From Halalkalibacter alkaliphilus (GTDB lineage Bacteria; Bacillota; Bacilli; Bacillales; Bacillaceae_D), in assembly GCF_023555415.1 (NCBI RefSeq), contig NZ_JAKRYL010000005.1, positions 1-64,000 of the forward strand: a DNA stretch of 64,000 bases, read 5' to 3'. Below the pieces are notes generated by a model. The model saw nothing but the letters and a program-made list of their open reading frames with translations, did not search any database and was not told the DNA's origin. The translations under genes were made by a program, and so were the position numbers. Below are positions 51,945 through 61,224 of the stretch, in pieces. Within the stretch, counting starts at the first letter, position 1; every line of letters starts with the position of its first letter.

Positions 51945-52952
51945 CTAGATTAGCTGTCTATGATTCTCTTCTTTCAAAATCGTCTCAACAATAATCGTTG
52001 GATGCTGATTTAAATTGATTTCCTTGTTTAACTCGAGCAGCCTCACGATCGGACGATGCGGGTTCGATTCAATTCTTGTAACGATCCCTCTCCCTTTGCT
52101 GCCAATGTTTAGTTGGACATTTGTACCAGGCGGGTAACTTATAATCCCTTGACTAAAAGCAAGTACAATATGATGACTGTACTTCTTTTCTGAAAATGTC
52201 ATAATCTGCTCAATTGCCTCGTGAGGCATGATTCCATCTTGTGAAATTAAATGATCATAATCATTAGCAAGACTGCATATTTGTGCAAATTCTAATATAT
52301 CGTTTCCGGCAAGACTTCGAGGAAACCCTTTTCCATCAATGGTTTCATGATGTTGATAGGCGATATGTGCGGATACCAAGTTAATTTCCCGATGCACCCG
52401 TATAATATTGAATCCTATTTCTGGATGCTCTTCTTTGTTTGAGGTCCGGGTTTTGCCAATATCATGAAGCAAACAGCCAATCCCTAAGTTATTAAGCTGT
52501 GTATATGTATGACCAATCTTTTTCCCTATTTGTAAGGCAATCAATGTTACATTTACAGCATGCGCATATAAAAATAAGCTTTGGTCAACAGCCGTTGTTG
52601 GGATCAGCATGATCGCATTACGCTTTTGCACTTCAGAGATTAACTTTTTTACTGCTTTTTGTATTTCGGGTAATGGCAACGGTTGATTGGTTTCTGCTGC
52701 TTTATAAGCATTTTCTGTCACCGTAATAATATCGAGCCATGTTGGCATATCCATCATCTCTTCCAAAGAAATCCCTTTTGACTTGAAATCCTCAATGAAG
52801 AGATACTTAATCCCAATTTGCTCTAACTTTTCTCTATACTTTGGATGAATGACATTGCCAGCTCCGAGTAATACTCTTCTTCTCGAGTCACATATAGGCT
52901 TAGCTAATTGCATCGTACGTTCATCGTATTCTTCTATTCCAATCATTCGCAT
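51945..52952 (-). CDS. HD-GYP domain cyclic di-GMP phosphodiesterase
   Basis: Predicted c-di-GMP phosphodiesterase of 335 residues. Seen: an N-terminal domain of about 100 residues (HPKYREKLEQIGIKYLFIED), then an HD-GYP core near 115-275: LLHDIGKTR (metal ligands H, D), HREINLVSAH, and HHETIDGKGFP, where the GYP position reads GFP, a common variant. A C-terminal strand-rich tail (GTNVQLNIGSKGRGIVTRIE) is usual for Bacillus HD-GYP proteins. RBS GGGGGG before ATG. Third gene behind a c-di-GMP riboswitch, so its own substrate likely controls its expression. Confidence 0.92.
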   Translation of the reverse strand: MRMIGIEEYDERTMQLAKPICDSRRRVLLGAGNVIHPKYREKLEQIGIKYLFIEDFKSKGISLEEMMDMPTWLDIITVTENAYKAAETNQPLPLPEIQKAVKKLISEVQKRNAIMLIPTTAVDQSLFLYAHAVNVTLIALQIGKKIGHTYTQLNNLGIGCLLHDIGKTRTSNKEEHPEIGFNIIRVHREINLVSAHIAYQHHETIDGKGFPRSLAGNDILEFAQICSLANDYDHLISQDGIMPHEAIEQIMTFSEKKYSHHIVLAFSQGIISYPPGTNVQLNIGSKGRGIVTRIESNPHRPIVRLLELNKEINLNQHPTIIVETILKEENHRQLI

Positions 52953-53022
52953 TGTTCGCCCCCCTTAGTTCCCATTATATAGTTCTATTGTCGCATTATA
53001 AATCTCATAAAAATGAACTCAT

Positions 53023-53748
53023 TTACTTTGCATGTAACTGCCTGCTTATAGTTGAGGCGGACACTTCATATGATTGGCTTATTTCTTGCAGGGTCTTGCC
53101 ATTTTCAAAGTAAAGTTGTTTCCATATTGCCGCCATCACCTTTACATGTTCCGTGTTCGTTTTTTTACTACGAACGTCGACATAATCCTTTATATTACGA
53201 TAGACCGTGTCTGCACTAACATCGTACTTTTCAGCTATATATTGAAAAGAAAGACCTTCCCTATAAAGTTTCTTCCACTCATCGATGAAGGGTTCATAGA
53301 TATGTTGATTACTTGTAATTACTAGACCTACCTCATTTTTTATCGTATTAAGAACAATTTTCGGGTGAAAGTGATAGCTGCTGCCAATCGTATTCAGACA
53401 TTTCCCCTTTTTATACAGCGAAACCCACGTCCACTTTAACTCATCAATAATAGGCTGAATCTCCTTATAGACATTTGTCTTCACCGCTGTCTCACTAACT
53501 TTGTATTTCCTTGCAATAGCTGCAAAGGTCTTACCCTTTTGGTAATCTTGTGTCCATGCTGCAATTTGGTCTTGAGTAAAGCGTGTTCGACTTCTTTTTT
53601 GAACTTTATTTTTTATATATTTTGAAACAGTTTCAGGCTGTACGTTATACTTCTTTGCAATAGCAGAAAACGTACAGCCCTCTTCTTCATAAAGTCGAAT
53701 CCATTCGTCCTCTAAATGTGCAAATTGTTTCGTTCTTCCTCTTGACAT
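53023..53748 (-). CDS. Protein built of five tandem helix-turn-helix repeats
   Basis: Protein of 241 residues made almost wholly of five related units of 45-50 residues. Each has a Trp, an acidic/basic helix and an HTH: W-IRLYEEEGCTFSAIAKKYNV, W-TQDYQKGKTFAAIARKYKV, W-VSLYKKGKCLNTIGSSYHF, W-KKLYREGLSFQYIAEKYDV, W-KQLYFENGKTLQEISQSYEV. Units 1, 2, 4 and 5 look intact; unit 3 is more diverged. I know no named family with this design. It may bind a long DNA site, or be an adaptor. It lies second in the riboswitch operon, just before the HD-GYP gene. RBS AGGAG is 13 bases from ATG. Confidence 0.85.
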   Translation of the reverse strand: MSRGRTKQFAHLEDEWIRLYEEEGCTFSAIAKKYNVQPETVSKYIKNKVQKRSRTRFTQDQIAAWTQDYQKGKTFAAIARKYKVSETAVKTNVYKEIQPIIDELKWTWVSLYKKGKCLNTIGSSYHFHPKIVLNTIKNEVGLVITSNQHIYEPFIDEWKKLYREGLSFQYIAEKYDVSADTVYRNIKDYVDVRSKKTNTEHVKVMAAIWKQLYFENGKTLQEISQSYEVSASTISRQLHAK

Positions 53749-53779
53749 GTAATCGTTCTAACTCCTAGCATAAATATAA

Positions 53780-53992
53780 TTATGATTGTTCCTCTTTCTT
53801 TACCTTGCGATTTTTCAACTCTTCTATAATGTATACCATTTCCATTTTCACACTTGACGTTCTTTCAAACTGGAAAGCCTCTCTTGCAGTTTTCAATTCT
53901 TTCATTAAAACATGGTATCTTGCTTTTAAATCGTCCATCGTTTGTTCAGACAAATTCAAGCCATTTTTTAGATCAGACGCTACTTTACACAA
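53780..53992 (-). CDS. Small helical protein, first gene of the HD-GYP operon
   Basis: Charged helical protein of 70 residues: LNLSEQTMDDLKARYHVLMK, then LKTAREAFQFERTSSVKMEM and a Lys/Glu tail. It has no recognised family, no signal and no membrane helix. Start is taken as TTG 53990-53992, eight bases after GGAGGAG; an ATG at 54010 is in frame but lacks an RBS and would contain that site. Directly downstream of the third c-di-GMP riboswitch and terminator. Possibly a partner of the HTH-repeat protein. Confidence 0.65.
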   Translation of the reverse strand: MCKVASDLKNGLNLSEQTMDDLKARYHVLMKELKTAREAFQFERTSSVKMEMVYIIEELKNRKVKKEEQS

Positions 53993-54040
53993 AGTGTATT
54001 CTCCTCCCATTAGTGATTTTTTGGAAAATACCGAGGCAAC

Positions 54041-54080
54041 AAAAAAAGGTGGATACCTTTAAAAAACAGATATCCACCTT
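54041..54080 (-). terminator. Riboswitch-controlled terminator before the HD-GYP operon
   Basis: Minus strand: GGTGGATA / TATCCACC stem across a 15-base loop, then seven T residues. A clean intrinsic terminator placed between aptamer and first gene. Confidence 0.88.
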
Positions 54081-54092
54081 CATATCAGTTTT

Positions 54093-54176
54093 TTCGGCAA
54101 CCCGGCTGCCATAGTTATTACACCTTAGGCCCGTGGCTTTGCGTCCTTATTTTTCAATAAGTTTGCTATTATCGTT
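54093..54176 (-). ncRNA. Cyclic di-GMP-I (GEMM) riboswitch, HD-GYP operon leader
   Basis: Minus strand: ATAGCAAACTTATTGAAAAA, TAAGGACGCAAAGCCACGGG, CCTAAGG, CTATGGCAGCCGGGTTGCCG. All GEMM-I landmarks are present. It shares its 5' half with the riboswitch at 50897-50984. A strong terminator follows. It controls an operon that includes an HD-GYP phosphodiesterase, which suggests feedback on the c-di-GMP pool. Confidence 0.94.
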
Positions 54177-54344
54177 AAACTTTATTAAGATCATTTCTAT
54201 GATTTTATTACTATTTCATTTTACACAATACGACAAAATACGCAATCATTAGACAAAAACTAATTAATATTAACACGAATAAACACAACTAATTGCCTAT
54301 CCATTATCCAATTAAAGAGAATAAGTGCTTCATTCTAAACTTGT

Positions 54345-55643
54345 TTAAGAGATATGAAATTTCCTTATTAACTTATCTAAATCTGCTGACAACCCTTGGA
54401 GCTCCTCGCTCATATTTGATAACCCGTTAATCGTTGCCGTCTGTTGTTCAGTTGAAGAAGCAACTTCTTCCGTACTAGCTCTTGACTCTTCCATCACCGC
54501 AGACGTATTTGTAATCGACTCATTTATTTGTTCACTGCTGCTTGTTAATTCTTTGATCGTTTGGCGGATTTCATTAGTCTGTTTCTTAATGTCTGCGGCA
54601 GCTTCATTAATATTTTTAATCGCCATTCCCGTGTGCTTCACTTCTTTAACTAAGCTTTCAATTTCATTTTCACTAGTTTGAGTATCTCCAACTATACCAG
54701 TAATGCTGCTTTGAATATCCTGGATCAGCTGTTGAATTTGTATTGTAGACTCAGTTGATTGTGTAGCAAGCTTCCTTACTTCAGCAGCGACAACAGCAAA
54801 GCCTTTTCCATGCTCTCCTGCTCGTGCAGCTTCAATAGAAGCATTTAAAGCGAGTAAATTCGTTTGTTCAGCAATGCCATTAATAATAACAATGACATCA
54901 TTAATAGCTTTCGACTTGTCATTAAGTTGCGTCACATTTTGAACGGTCTCACCAACCTTGCTTTTCGTCGATTCGGCTCTATCTATTGATGCAGCGATGG
55001 CTTTTTCACCTTGAAGAACATGGTCAATCACATTAGTGGCTGAGTCATCAACCTGCTCAATGCTTACAGAAAACTGCTGCAACCCCGCCGACATATCTGT
55101 TGCTTCATCGGCAATTCTCCCAACCTCACTGGTCAACTGTTCAGAAGCGGAGGAGAATTCTTCGGTACTCGCTGCAATTTGCTGAGCAGCCTCCTTCGTT
55201 TCTAGTAACGATCCTTTCAGCTCAATCGTCCGATTAGTAAGAATTTCGCTGGAATCTTGGATTTCCCGGATCAATGTTTCCATTTGATCAGCTGTTCCAT
55301 TAAAAACCTTACTCAATGTTTGAAATTCATCCCCGGTTTTTAATGTAATTCGTTTTGTATAATCATTATTTTTAAATGCTATTGCCAGTTCAGTTAACTG
55401 TTCAAGGGGTTTTTTTAGGATTAGCCTTATGATAAAATAGGCCCCTGCAGCTCCAAGAGTAATCGTGACAGCTGCTGTTATGATATTAAGCAGCAGTATA
55501 TTTTCAATATAAGCTTGAATTACTCCTGTTGCTGTCGTACTTAGAGAAGTAATAACAAAAATGAGAATAACAATCATAATTGTCAGCTTCGCTTGTAAAT
55601 TAAGTCGTATGTTCTTTTTATCATTTCTTTGCTCGAGCTTCAT
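54345..55643 (-). CDS. Chemoreceptor-like protein without extracellular domain
   Basis: Transducer of 432 residues. Seen: two adjacent membrane helices (about 20-42 and 50-72) with only a few residues between them, HAMP near 75-130 ([20 protein letters not shown]), and a full signalling hairpin with tip [20 protein letters not shown] near 270-289. With no outside sensor it must take input from the membrane, the cytoplasm or a partner. It follows the PAS-GGDEF-EAL gene by 24 bp, which could supply a PAS or c-di-GMP signal (inference). RBS AAGGGG. Confidence 0.92.
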   Translation of the reverse strand: MKLEQRNDKKNIRLNLQAKLTIMIVILIFVITSLSTTATGVIQAYIENILLLNIITAAVTITLGAAGAYFIIRLILKKPLEQLTELAIAFKNNDYTKRITLKTGDEFQTLSKVFNGTADQMETLIREIQDSSEILTNRTIELKGSLLETKEAAQQIAASTEEFSSASEQLTSEVGRIADEATDMSAGLQQFSVSIEQVDDSATNVIDHVLQGEKAIAASIDRAESTKSKVGETVQNVTQLNDKSKAINDVIVIINGIAEQTNLLALNASIEAARAGEHGKGFAVVAAEVRKLATQSTESTIQIQQLIQDIQSSITGIVGDTQTSENEIESLVKEVKHTGMAIKNINEAAADIKKQTNEIRQTIKELTSSSEQINESITNTSAVMEESRASTEEVASSTEQQTATINGLSNMSEELQGLSADLDKLIRKFHIS

Positions 55644-55667
55644 TTTTTGCTGCCCCTTTTTAATAAA

Positions 55668-58160
55668 TTAATGCTGGATAAACCCTTTTTCTAACAAACT
55701 TCGAAACTCGGCTTCTCGGATTGGCTTACTGAACAAATATCCTTGAATTTGGTCGCAGTTCTTTGCTCTTAATAAAGTTAATTGTTCTTTCGTCTCAACA
55801 CCTTCTGCAACAACCTGAATGTCCAGCCCATGGGCAAGTTCAATAATTCCAGATGTAATCACTTCATCTTGCTTCTTTTCTGCGATATGTTTGATAAAAG
55901 ATCGATCGATTTTTAACGTATCAATTTTCAGCTCTTTCAATTGTGTTAGAGATGAAAAACCAGTTCCAAAATCATCTAACGCCACTTTTATGCCCATTTT
56001 TCTTAATTCAGCAAGGTCCTGTACGACCTTTTCCATATTAAACATGTAGGAGCTTTCCGTTATTTCTATTTCTAGAAGATGTGGATCTATGTTTGTTTCA
56101 TCCAAAAGAGACTGAAACCTGGAAATAACGTCATTTCTTAAGAATCCTTGTGCTGAAATATTAATCGATATCGGGACAACCTGTAACTGTTCACCCTGCC
56201 AAGCTTTTAACTGTATACAGACTGTCTTGGCAACCCAGTCACCGATTTCCGATATTAACCCGTTCTCTTCAGCCAATGGAATAAATTCTATAGGAGGTAG
56301 AAAGCCTAATTCTGGATGGTTCCATCTTATTAATGCTTCAGCACTAAGAATCTTCCCCGTATTCGTACACACACGTGGTTGATAGTACACTTCAAACTCG
56401 TTATTAATCAGCGCTTTTCTCATATCTGCTTCCAGCTCATAATGATCAGTTGGTTTACCGGACAGTGCGTTACTAAATAGCTGAACATTATTTTTTCCTA
56501 ATTGCTTTGCTCGGTTGACAGCAGCCTTCGTATGATTCATAAGTGTATCTGACGTCCCGCCATGTTCAGGGTAGATACTCACTCCTATACTAGTTGACAT
56601 ATAAAGCTCGAAACCCTTTATTTGAAAAGGATTAAGCATAGTTTGAAGGATATCATTGGCAAACTCTCTTACCTTTGCTACTGATTTTATATCTGCTAGA
56701 ATAACCGCAAATTCATCGCCTGCCATCCGAGCTGTGATGCCCTCTTTTGGCATCAATGAATTTAACCGTCTTGAAACCTCTATTAACAATTCATCTCCAA
56801 CTAGGTGTCCAAGTGTATCGTTAATTTTCTTAAAGCGGTCCAAGTTCAAATACAAAATGGCAAACTGCATGTTCTTCTCTTTTGCTTGAACAAGGTTATT
56901 GCGAAGGACTTGGTCAAACATCCTGCTGTTTGGAAGCTTCGTTAAATGATCATGGTGAGCCAAATAACTCATTTTCTCTTCAGCAAGTTTTTGATCCGTT
57001 ATATCTGACATAATCCCATCTAAACGAATGAGGTTTCCTTCTTCATCTAAAACAGGAATCGTATGGTCCGATACCCACTTAACTGTTCCCGAGGCATGGA
57101 TAATTCGATATTGGTGTTTAATATCCTTGCCTTCCGTAAGGACATTTTGATTGTTCCTCGCAGCTTGAAAATCATCTGGATGAATGACTTTGAGCCAGAA
57201 ATCTGCTGCGTTTTCAACTGCATGCCGTGGATAACCAAATATATTTTCAAATCCTTTTGTACAATACAGCACTCTATTTGTTGCAACCTCTACAGACCAG
57301 ATAGCCACTTCAAGATTGTTGAATATAAAATTCTTTTGTTCTTCACTCGTTTTTAACAATTCCTCTGTCCGTCGCTGTGTCGTTATATCTTGGATTGTTC
57401 CAATAAAGCGGACTGAATTGCCGCTTTCATCTAAAATCACATCAGCTTGCTGGTTTAAGACTCGCTTCTTCCCGTCCGTTCTGACAATACGATACTCTAC
57501 TTGAAAACTCTCGCCAATTTCTAAGGACTTTTCGAATATTTTCATAAAACGTTCACGATCATTCGGATCGATAAATGAGAGAAAGCTTTTGTATGTTGGA
57601 ATAAAAGAGGAATCTTCCTGCAGTCCAAAAATACGATACATCTGTTTTGACCAATATGCTTCATCTTCAATCACGTCATAGTCCCAACTGCCCGTATTCC
57701 CGATCATTTGCACTTGATTAAGATTTTCTTGGATTTTAACTAATTCACGTTCTTGCTGCTTTTCTTTCGAGATATTTTTTCCGATTCCAATTACACCAGT
57801 GATTTTATTATCATGTTTAATTGGGATTGCCGTAATATCTATATCAACTAAGTGTCCGTCTCTATGTTGCAAAGAAAAAGTAATAGTGATCGGATTCCCT
57901 TTTCTAACGGTAGACAAAGCAGTAAAAAGCTTAACCGGCTCATAATTTGGCAGGAATGTAAAAAATGACTGGTTTTGTAATTCATTTTCCTTATAACCAA
58001 TCGTTTTTTCCATTCTGCTGTTTGTAGATAATATCGTGCCATTATGGTCTAAAATAAATGTTAAATCCGTACTGTGAGTAAGAATCGTTTTATATGTTTC
58101 TAATGCTTCCAAATCAACAGCTGATGCAGACGTATCAAAAAAGTTTTGTAGTGAAATCAT
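55668..58160 (-). CDS. PAS-PAS-PAS-GGDEF-EAL dual c-di-GMP enzyme
   Basis: Protein of about 830 residues, no membrane helix. Domains: PAS near 20-135, PAS 145-260, PAS 275-390, GGDEF 395-555, EAL 565-820. The GGDEF loop reads ARMAGDEFAVIL (A for the first G, a tolerated change). The EAL active site looks complete: SAEALIRW, LLEIEITESSYM, ALDDFGTGFSSL, TLKIDRSFI, VVAEGVETKEQL. So it is probably a phosphodiesterase, perhaps bifunctional. ATG at 58158-58160 follows AAAAGGTGG; the longer frame to 58223 is less likely. First gene of a pair with the chemoreceptor-like gene. Confidence 0.93.
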   Translation of the reverse strand: MISLQNFFDTSASAVDLEALETYKTILTHSTDLTFILDHNGTILSTNSRMEKTIGYKENELQNQSFFTFLPNYEPVKLFTALSTVRKGNPITITFSLQHRDGHLVDIDITAIPIKHDNKITGVIGIGKNISKEKQQERELVKIQENLNQVQMIGNTGSWDYDVIEDEAYWSKQMYRIFGLQEDSSFIPTYKSFLSFIDPNDRERFMKIFEKSLEIGESFQVEYRIVRTDGKKRVLNQQADVILDESGNSVRFIGTIQDITTQRRTEELLKTSEEQKNFIFNNLEVAIWSVEVATNRVLYCTKGFENIFGYPRHAVENAADFWLKVIHPDDFQAARNNQNVLTEGKDIKHQYRIIHASGTVKWVSDHTIPVLDEEGNLIRLDGIMSDITDQKLAEEKMSYLAHHDHLTKLPNSRMFDQVLRNNLVQAKEKNMQFAILYLNLDRFKKINDTLGHLVGDELLIEVSRRLNSLMPKEGITARMAGDEFAVILADIKSVAKVREFANDILQTMLNPFQIKGFELYMSTSIGVSIYPEHGGTSDTLMNHTKAAVNRAKQLGKNNVQLFSNALSGKPTDHYELEADMRKALINNEFEVYYQPRVCTNTGKILSAEALIRWNHPELGFLPPIEFIPLAEENGLISEIGDWVAKTVCIQLKAWQGEQLQVVPISINISAQGFLRNDVISRFQSLLDETNIDPHLLEIEITESSYMFNMEKVVQDLAELRKMGIKVALDDFGTGFSSLTQLKELKIDTLKIDRSFIKHIAEKKQDEVITSGIIELAHGLDIQVVAEGVETKEQLTLLRAKNCDQIQGYLFSKPIREAEFRSLLEKGFIQH

Positions 58161-58354
58161 AAAACCACCTTTTATAGTCTTTTGGTAACAAATCTTATTA
58201 ACTATTTTACATGTAAACGACATTTATTTTTGTCGAAATTTGTAATATATAGGCTAATTTTTATGGAAACTTTACCCTTTATTGCTATACCTCGTTTCAA
58301 TTTGTCGAATTTTATCAATTACCAGGTAAATAAACCTATAAAGATATACGTACT

Positions 58355-58388
58355 AAAAAGTTAGTACATTACGCATTAACTTTTTTAA
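58355..58388. terminator. Terminator after the winged-helix-like gene
   Basis: AAAAGTTA / TAACTTTT stem across a 16-base loop with T residues on both sides; it lies 18-50 bases after the minus-strand gene. Confidence 0.55.
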
Positions 58389-58405
58389 TACTCAACTGAA
58401 CTAAC

Positions 58406-59191
58406 TCAATTCCACTTTGAATGTAGGGATAATCGCTTAGCACGTATTCGTTGAAAAAGATCCTGTACTTCTTGAAATAAGGTCAGTGTCGTATGTAGCT
58501 TTTTTTCTGCGTTAGATGATAAGTCAGGAATCGCCTCTTCACCTTTTTCATCAATCGCAACCACTCGGACCTTATGGTTATTTTTCTCGGTTTGCCAATC
58601 TAACTGCAGATAATTCTCCTCAATTAATGTCATCATATATTGATTAAATGTCGGACTCGAGCAAATCCAGCCATATGTTTTTTTGAAAACTTTCTGCAGT
58701 TCAACTAGGGAGATGGAATGCTCTTTAGGTCCTAATTGTTTCTTCCTTTCTTCAAGCTCTATCAGGCTCAAACTAGATAAAACCGGTTTCGACTGCACAT
58801 TTTGCGCAAGAAAAAGTGACTCATCGTGGTTAAGATTGATTTTTTTAGAAGGTGGCTGCAGGTTCAAGCATGCTTCTAACATTCTTTCTAAACTTATCAT
58901 TTGACGTTCAAGGGTCATCTGCCAACTATTAAGGGGCTGCTTCAAAAAGCTTTCTCCCTTAGCAGTTAGACTGAAAAGCGGAGATCTTCCGTAAAAAAAT
59001 TTTGTAACGTAATTTTTTAATTCTAATGAAATTAAAAGGTTGTTCACTTGTGTTTTTAAACTGCTTGTACTAGAGAATAATGACAGCTCGTTCGGAATGG
59101 CCTTAGTGAGAGTCTGACTATCTGTTTCATTTTCAGCTAACTGCAGTAAAATCAGCCATGCCAGCAGTGACTTTCTTGATAGGACTTCCAT
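58406..59191 (-). CDS. Unknown protein with an N-terminal winged-helix look
   Basis: Protein of 261 residues that I do not recognise. The first 85 residues run SLLAWLILLQLAENETDSQT, then ELKNYVTKFFYGRSPLFSLT and AKGESFLKQPL, the order of a winged-helix DNA-binding domain with its wing. The rest is helical with a charged linker and KTYGWICSSPTFNQYMMTLI near 170-190. No membrane segment. RBS GGAGGTGG before ATG. It lies alone between the c-di-GMP cluster and the LysM/Tad genes, and could regulate either. Confidence 0.7.
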   Translation of the reverse strand: MEVLSRKSLLAWLILLQLAENETDSQTLTKAIPNELSLFSSTSSLKTQVNNLLISLELKNYVTKFFYGRSPLFSLTAKGESFLKQPLNSWQMTLERQMISLERMLEACLNLQPPSKKINLNHDESLFLAQNVQSKPVLSSLSLIELEERKKQLGPKEHSISLVELQKVFKKTYGWICSSPTFNQYMMTLIEENYLQLDWQTEKNNHKVRVVAIDEKGEEAIPDLSSNAEKKLHTTLTLFQEVQDLFQRIRAKRLSLHSKWN

Positions 59192-59299
59192 TTGCCCACC
59201 TCCAATTCCCCTGCATCAATATACCTTTGTCTTTAAAGTTTTTGTGAAACCGGTCGAGGAAATGGCACATCAGCTCTCGACCTAGTTCTCTCTATTCTC

Positions 59300-61075
59300 T
59301 TATCTTCCTGCCGCCCGTATCACTTGCGTTTGCATAGACTCCTGAACTTGCCCATCATTATGGCGCTGACTATTCAAGAAATGAATACAAAAATGGCCAT
59401 TATAGTTATTGTCCCTTATCACCTGGTCTCCGTGTGGGAAGGAGTGCATCGCTGCAGCTAATTTTCTACCATCCACTTCAACAATGATGGCTCTTGGTGT
59501 CCAGGAGTAACTGCCACCCCATATCTCCCTCATAATTTGCGCATCTCGCGCTGTTAAAGGCTCACTGTCGGCATGGTTTCCACCCATTGTATGCCTAACT
59601 TGAAAAGTACGTCCTGTATCAAAGTCCGTAATCGTTGCAACTTTCCCTGTTGAAAAGACATATCTCGCCTCTGTCCACCAATCTAACAGTTCCCCATGCC
59701 GTTCACTCACAACCGGCCTAATCGGTACATGATAAACCGGTACTCTAATCGTTTGCCCTACACTAAGGGTACTTCGGTCCGACATGTTATTAAAAGATAA
59801 TAATTCATTAAAGGGAATCCCGTATTGCAGACTAATGCCCCACATTGTATCCCCTGAACGTACAGTATGAGTCGTTTCCGTCTTTGTAACGGCTTGGTTG
59901 TTAGATGGCGTCCCCCCAGCACTTGGAATTGTTAGAACCTGTCCAACTCGAATCGTATCAGATGTTAAGTTATTCGCTTGACGTAAAGCGTTAACCGTTG
60001 TATTAAACCGATTTGCTATTAAAAATAGTGTGTCCCCTGCTACAACCGTATAAGCTGTAGTACTCGTTGCTTGACTGTTACTTGGAGTTGATGTTCCGTT
60101 AATCGTCAGCACTTGCCCAACAAAAATCATATCCGAGGTTAGATTATTAGCTTGTCTTAATGCTGCCGCCGTTGTATTAAAACGGCTCGCTATCCCTGAT
60201 AAGGTATCTCCTGATACAACCGTATAAGTAGTTGGTGTACTCGTTGGCTGAGTGCTGCTAGGAGATGACGTTTCCGTAACCTTTAGGACTTGGCCTACAA
60301 AAATAACATCGGAGGTTAGATTATTAGCCTGTCTTAATGTCGCTACCGTTGTATTAAAACGGCTCGCTATTGTAGATAGTGTGTCGCCCGCAACAACTGT
60401 ATAGGTGGAAGAATTTCCTGTTTGCGAAGATTTCTCTGACAAACCAACAGTGTTCGCTCTTGCATCTCGCTCGATTGTCATGCCTAAGCTGTCTCCTAAG
60501 AATCTTACAGGAATCATCGTTCGCCCATTTAAGATGATTGAATTTGTCATCGGAACGACTTGGCCGTTGACTCGCGCTGAATTGGAACCAACAACAAAAG
60601 AAATCGTTGTCCCGTTAATTTCTATCCCCGTTGTATTCGTTCTCGTATCTCGCCAAATCGTCCCCCCTAGAGTTTCGGTAATTTCTCGCAATGGTACATA
60701 GATCGTTCTATTCATTAATATGGCAGGCTGTTGAAGTTGAGTAATGCGTTGACCATTTATAAATAAAGTCGGATAACTTTCAATTTGACTTGTTGCCACG
60801 ATAGCATTAGTGGTGGAGGCTTCCGCTTTCGAATTTATATCTGAAAATAAAAAAGATACTACGATAAATGAACCGACAACTACTTTGACTGTTTTCACTC
60901 TAAACAAAGAATGGGTAATAACGTAACGCTCTGCCTCTTCCCGAACCTCTGAGTGATCTTTCAGTTGCACTTCTCCTAGCTCTTTAGAAAATTCAACAGT
61001 AGCAGGATTTACGTATAAATAAACGACTAATTCACCGTTTTCTTCTTTAAGTTGATGATGGTCAAATAAAGACAT
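59300..61075 (-). CDS. LysM and stalk-domain wall protein with C-terminal enzyme-like domain
   Basis: Protein of 591 residues. Seen: an N-terminal cytoplasmic part (1-68), one membrane helix (about 69-80), copper-amine-oxidase-type stalk repeats near 100-215 (TLGGTIWRDTRTNTTGIEIN, and FLGDSLGMTIERDARANTVG), four LysM repeats near 225-268, 280-323, 335-380 and 395-445, and a C-terminal domain with HTMGGNHADSEPLTARDAQI and NGHFCIHFLNSQRH, where Cys and His may be catalytic. The first three LysM are almost the same, also in DNA (59930-60400). LysM binds peptidoglycan. It neighbours the Tad genes; a wall role for pilus passage is speculation. Confidence 0.85.
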   Translation of the reverse strand: MSLFDHHQLKEENGELVVYLYVNPATVEFSKELGEVQLKDHSEVREEAERYVITHSLFRVKTVKVVVGSFIVVSFLFSDINSKAEASTTNAIVATSQIESYPTLFINGQRITQLQQPAILMNRTIYVPLREITETLGGTIWRDTRTNTTGIEINGTTISFVVGSNSARVNGQVVPMTNSIILNGRTMIPVRFLGDSLGMTIERDARANTVGLSEKSSQTGNSSTYTVVAGDTLSTIASRFNTTVATLRQANNLTSDVIFVGQVLKVTETSSPSSTQPTSTPTTYTVVSGDTLSGIASRFNTTAAALRQANNLTSDMIFVGQVLTINGTSTPSNSQATSTTAYTVVAGDTLFLIANRFNTTVNALRQANNLTSDTIRVGQVLTIPSAGGTPSNNQAVTKTETTHTVRSGDTMWGISLQYGIPFNELLSFNNMSDRSTLSVGQTIRVPVYHVPIRPVVSERHGELLDWWTEARYVFSTGKVATITDFDTGRTFQVRHTMGGNHADSEPLTARDAQIMREIWGGSYSWTPRAIIVEVDGRKLAAAMHSFPHGDQVIRDNNYNGHFCIHFLNSQRHNDGQVQESMQTQVIRAAGR

Positions 61076-61189
61076 TTCTTCACCTCTTTTTTAACTATTA
61101 CACGAGTAGAGTTTCCTTTTGAGTTTTTTTTATTAAAACAAGAAGTTAGAAAGCAGAGTCGTTGAATAAGAAAGAACCGTGCAATTTTC

Positions 61190-61220
61190 CGAAAAAAAAA
61201 CTCCAAAATATATTGGAGGT
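61190..61220 (-). terminator. Terminator at the end of the Tad operon
   Basis: Minus strand: CTCCAATATATTTTGGAG, an 18-base hairpin, then a run of nine T residues, just after the tadC stop. Confidence 0.85.
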
Positions 61221-61224
61221 TTCA

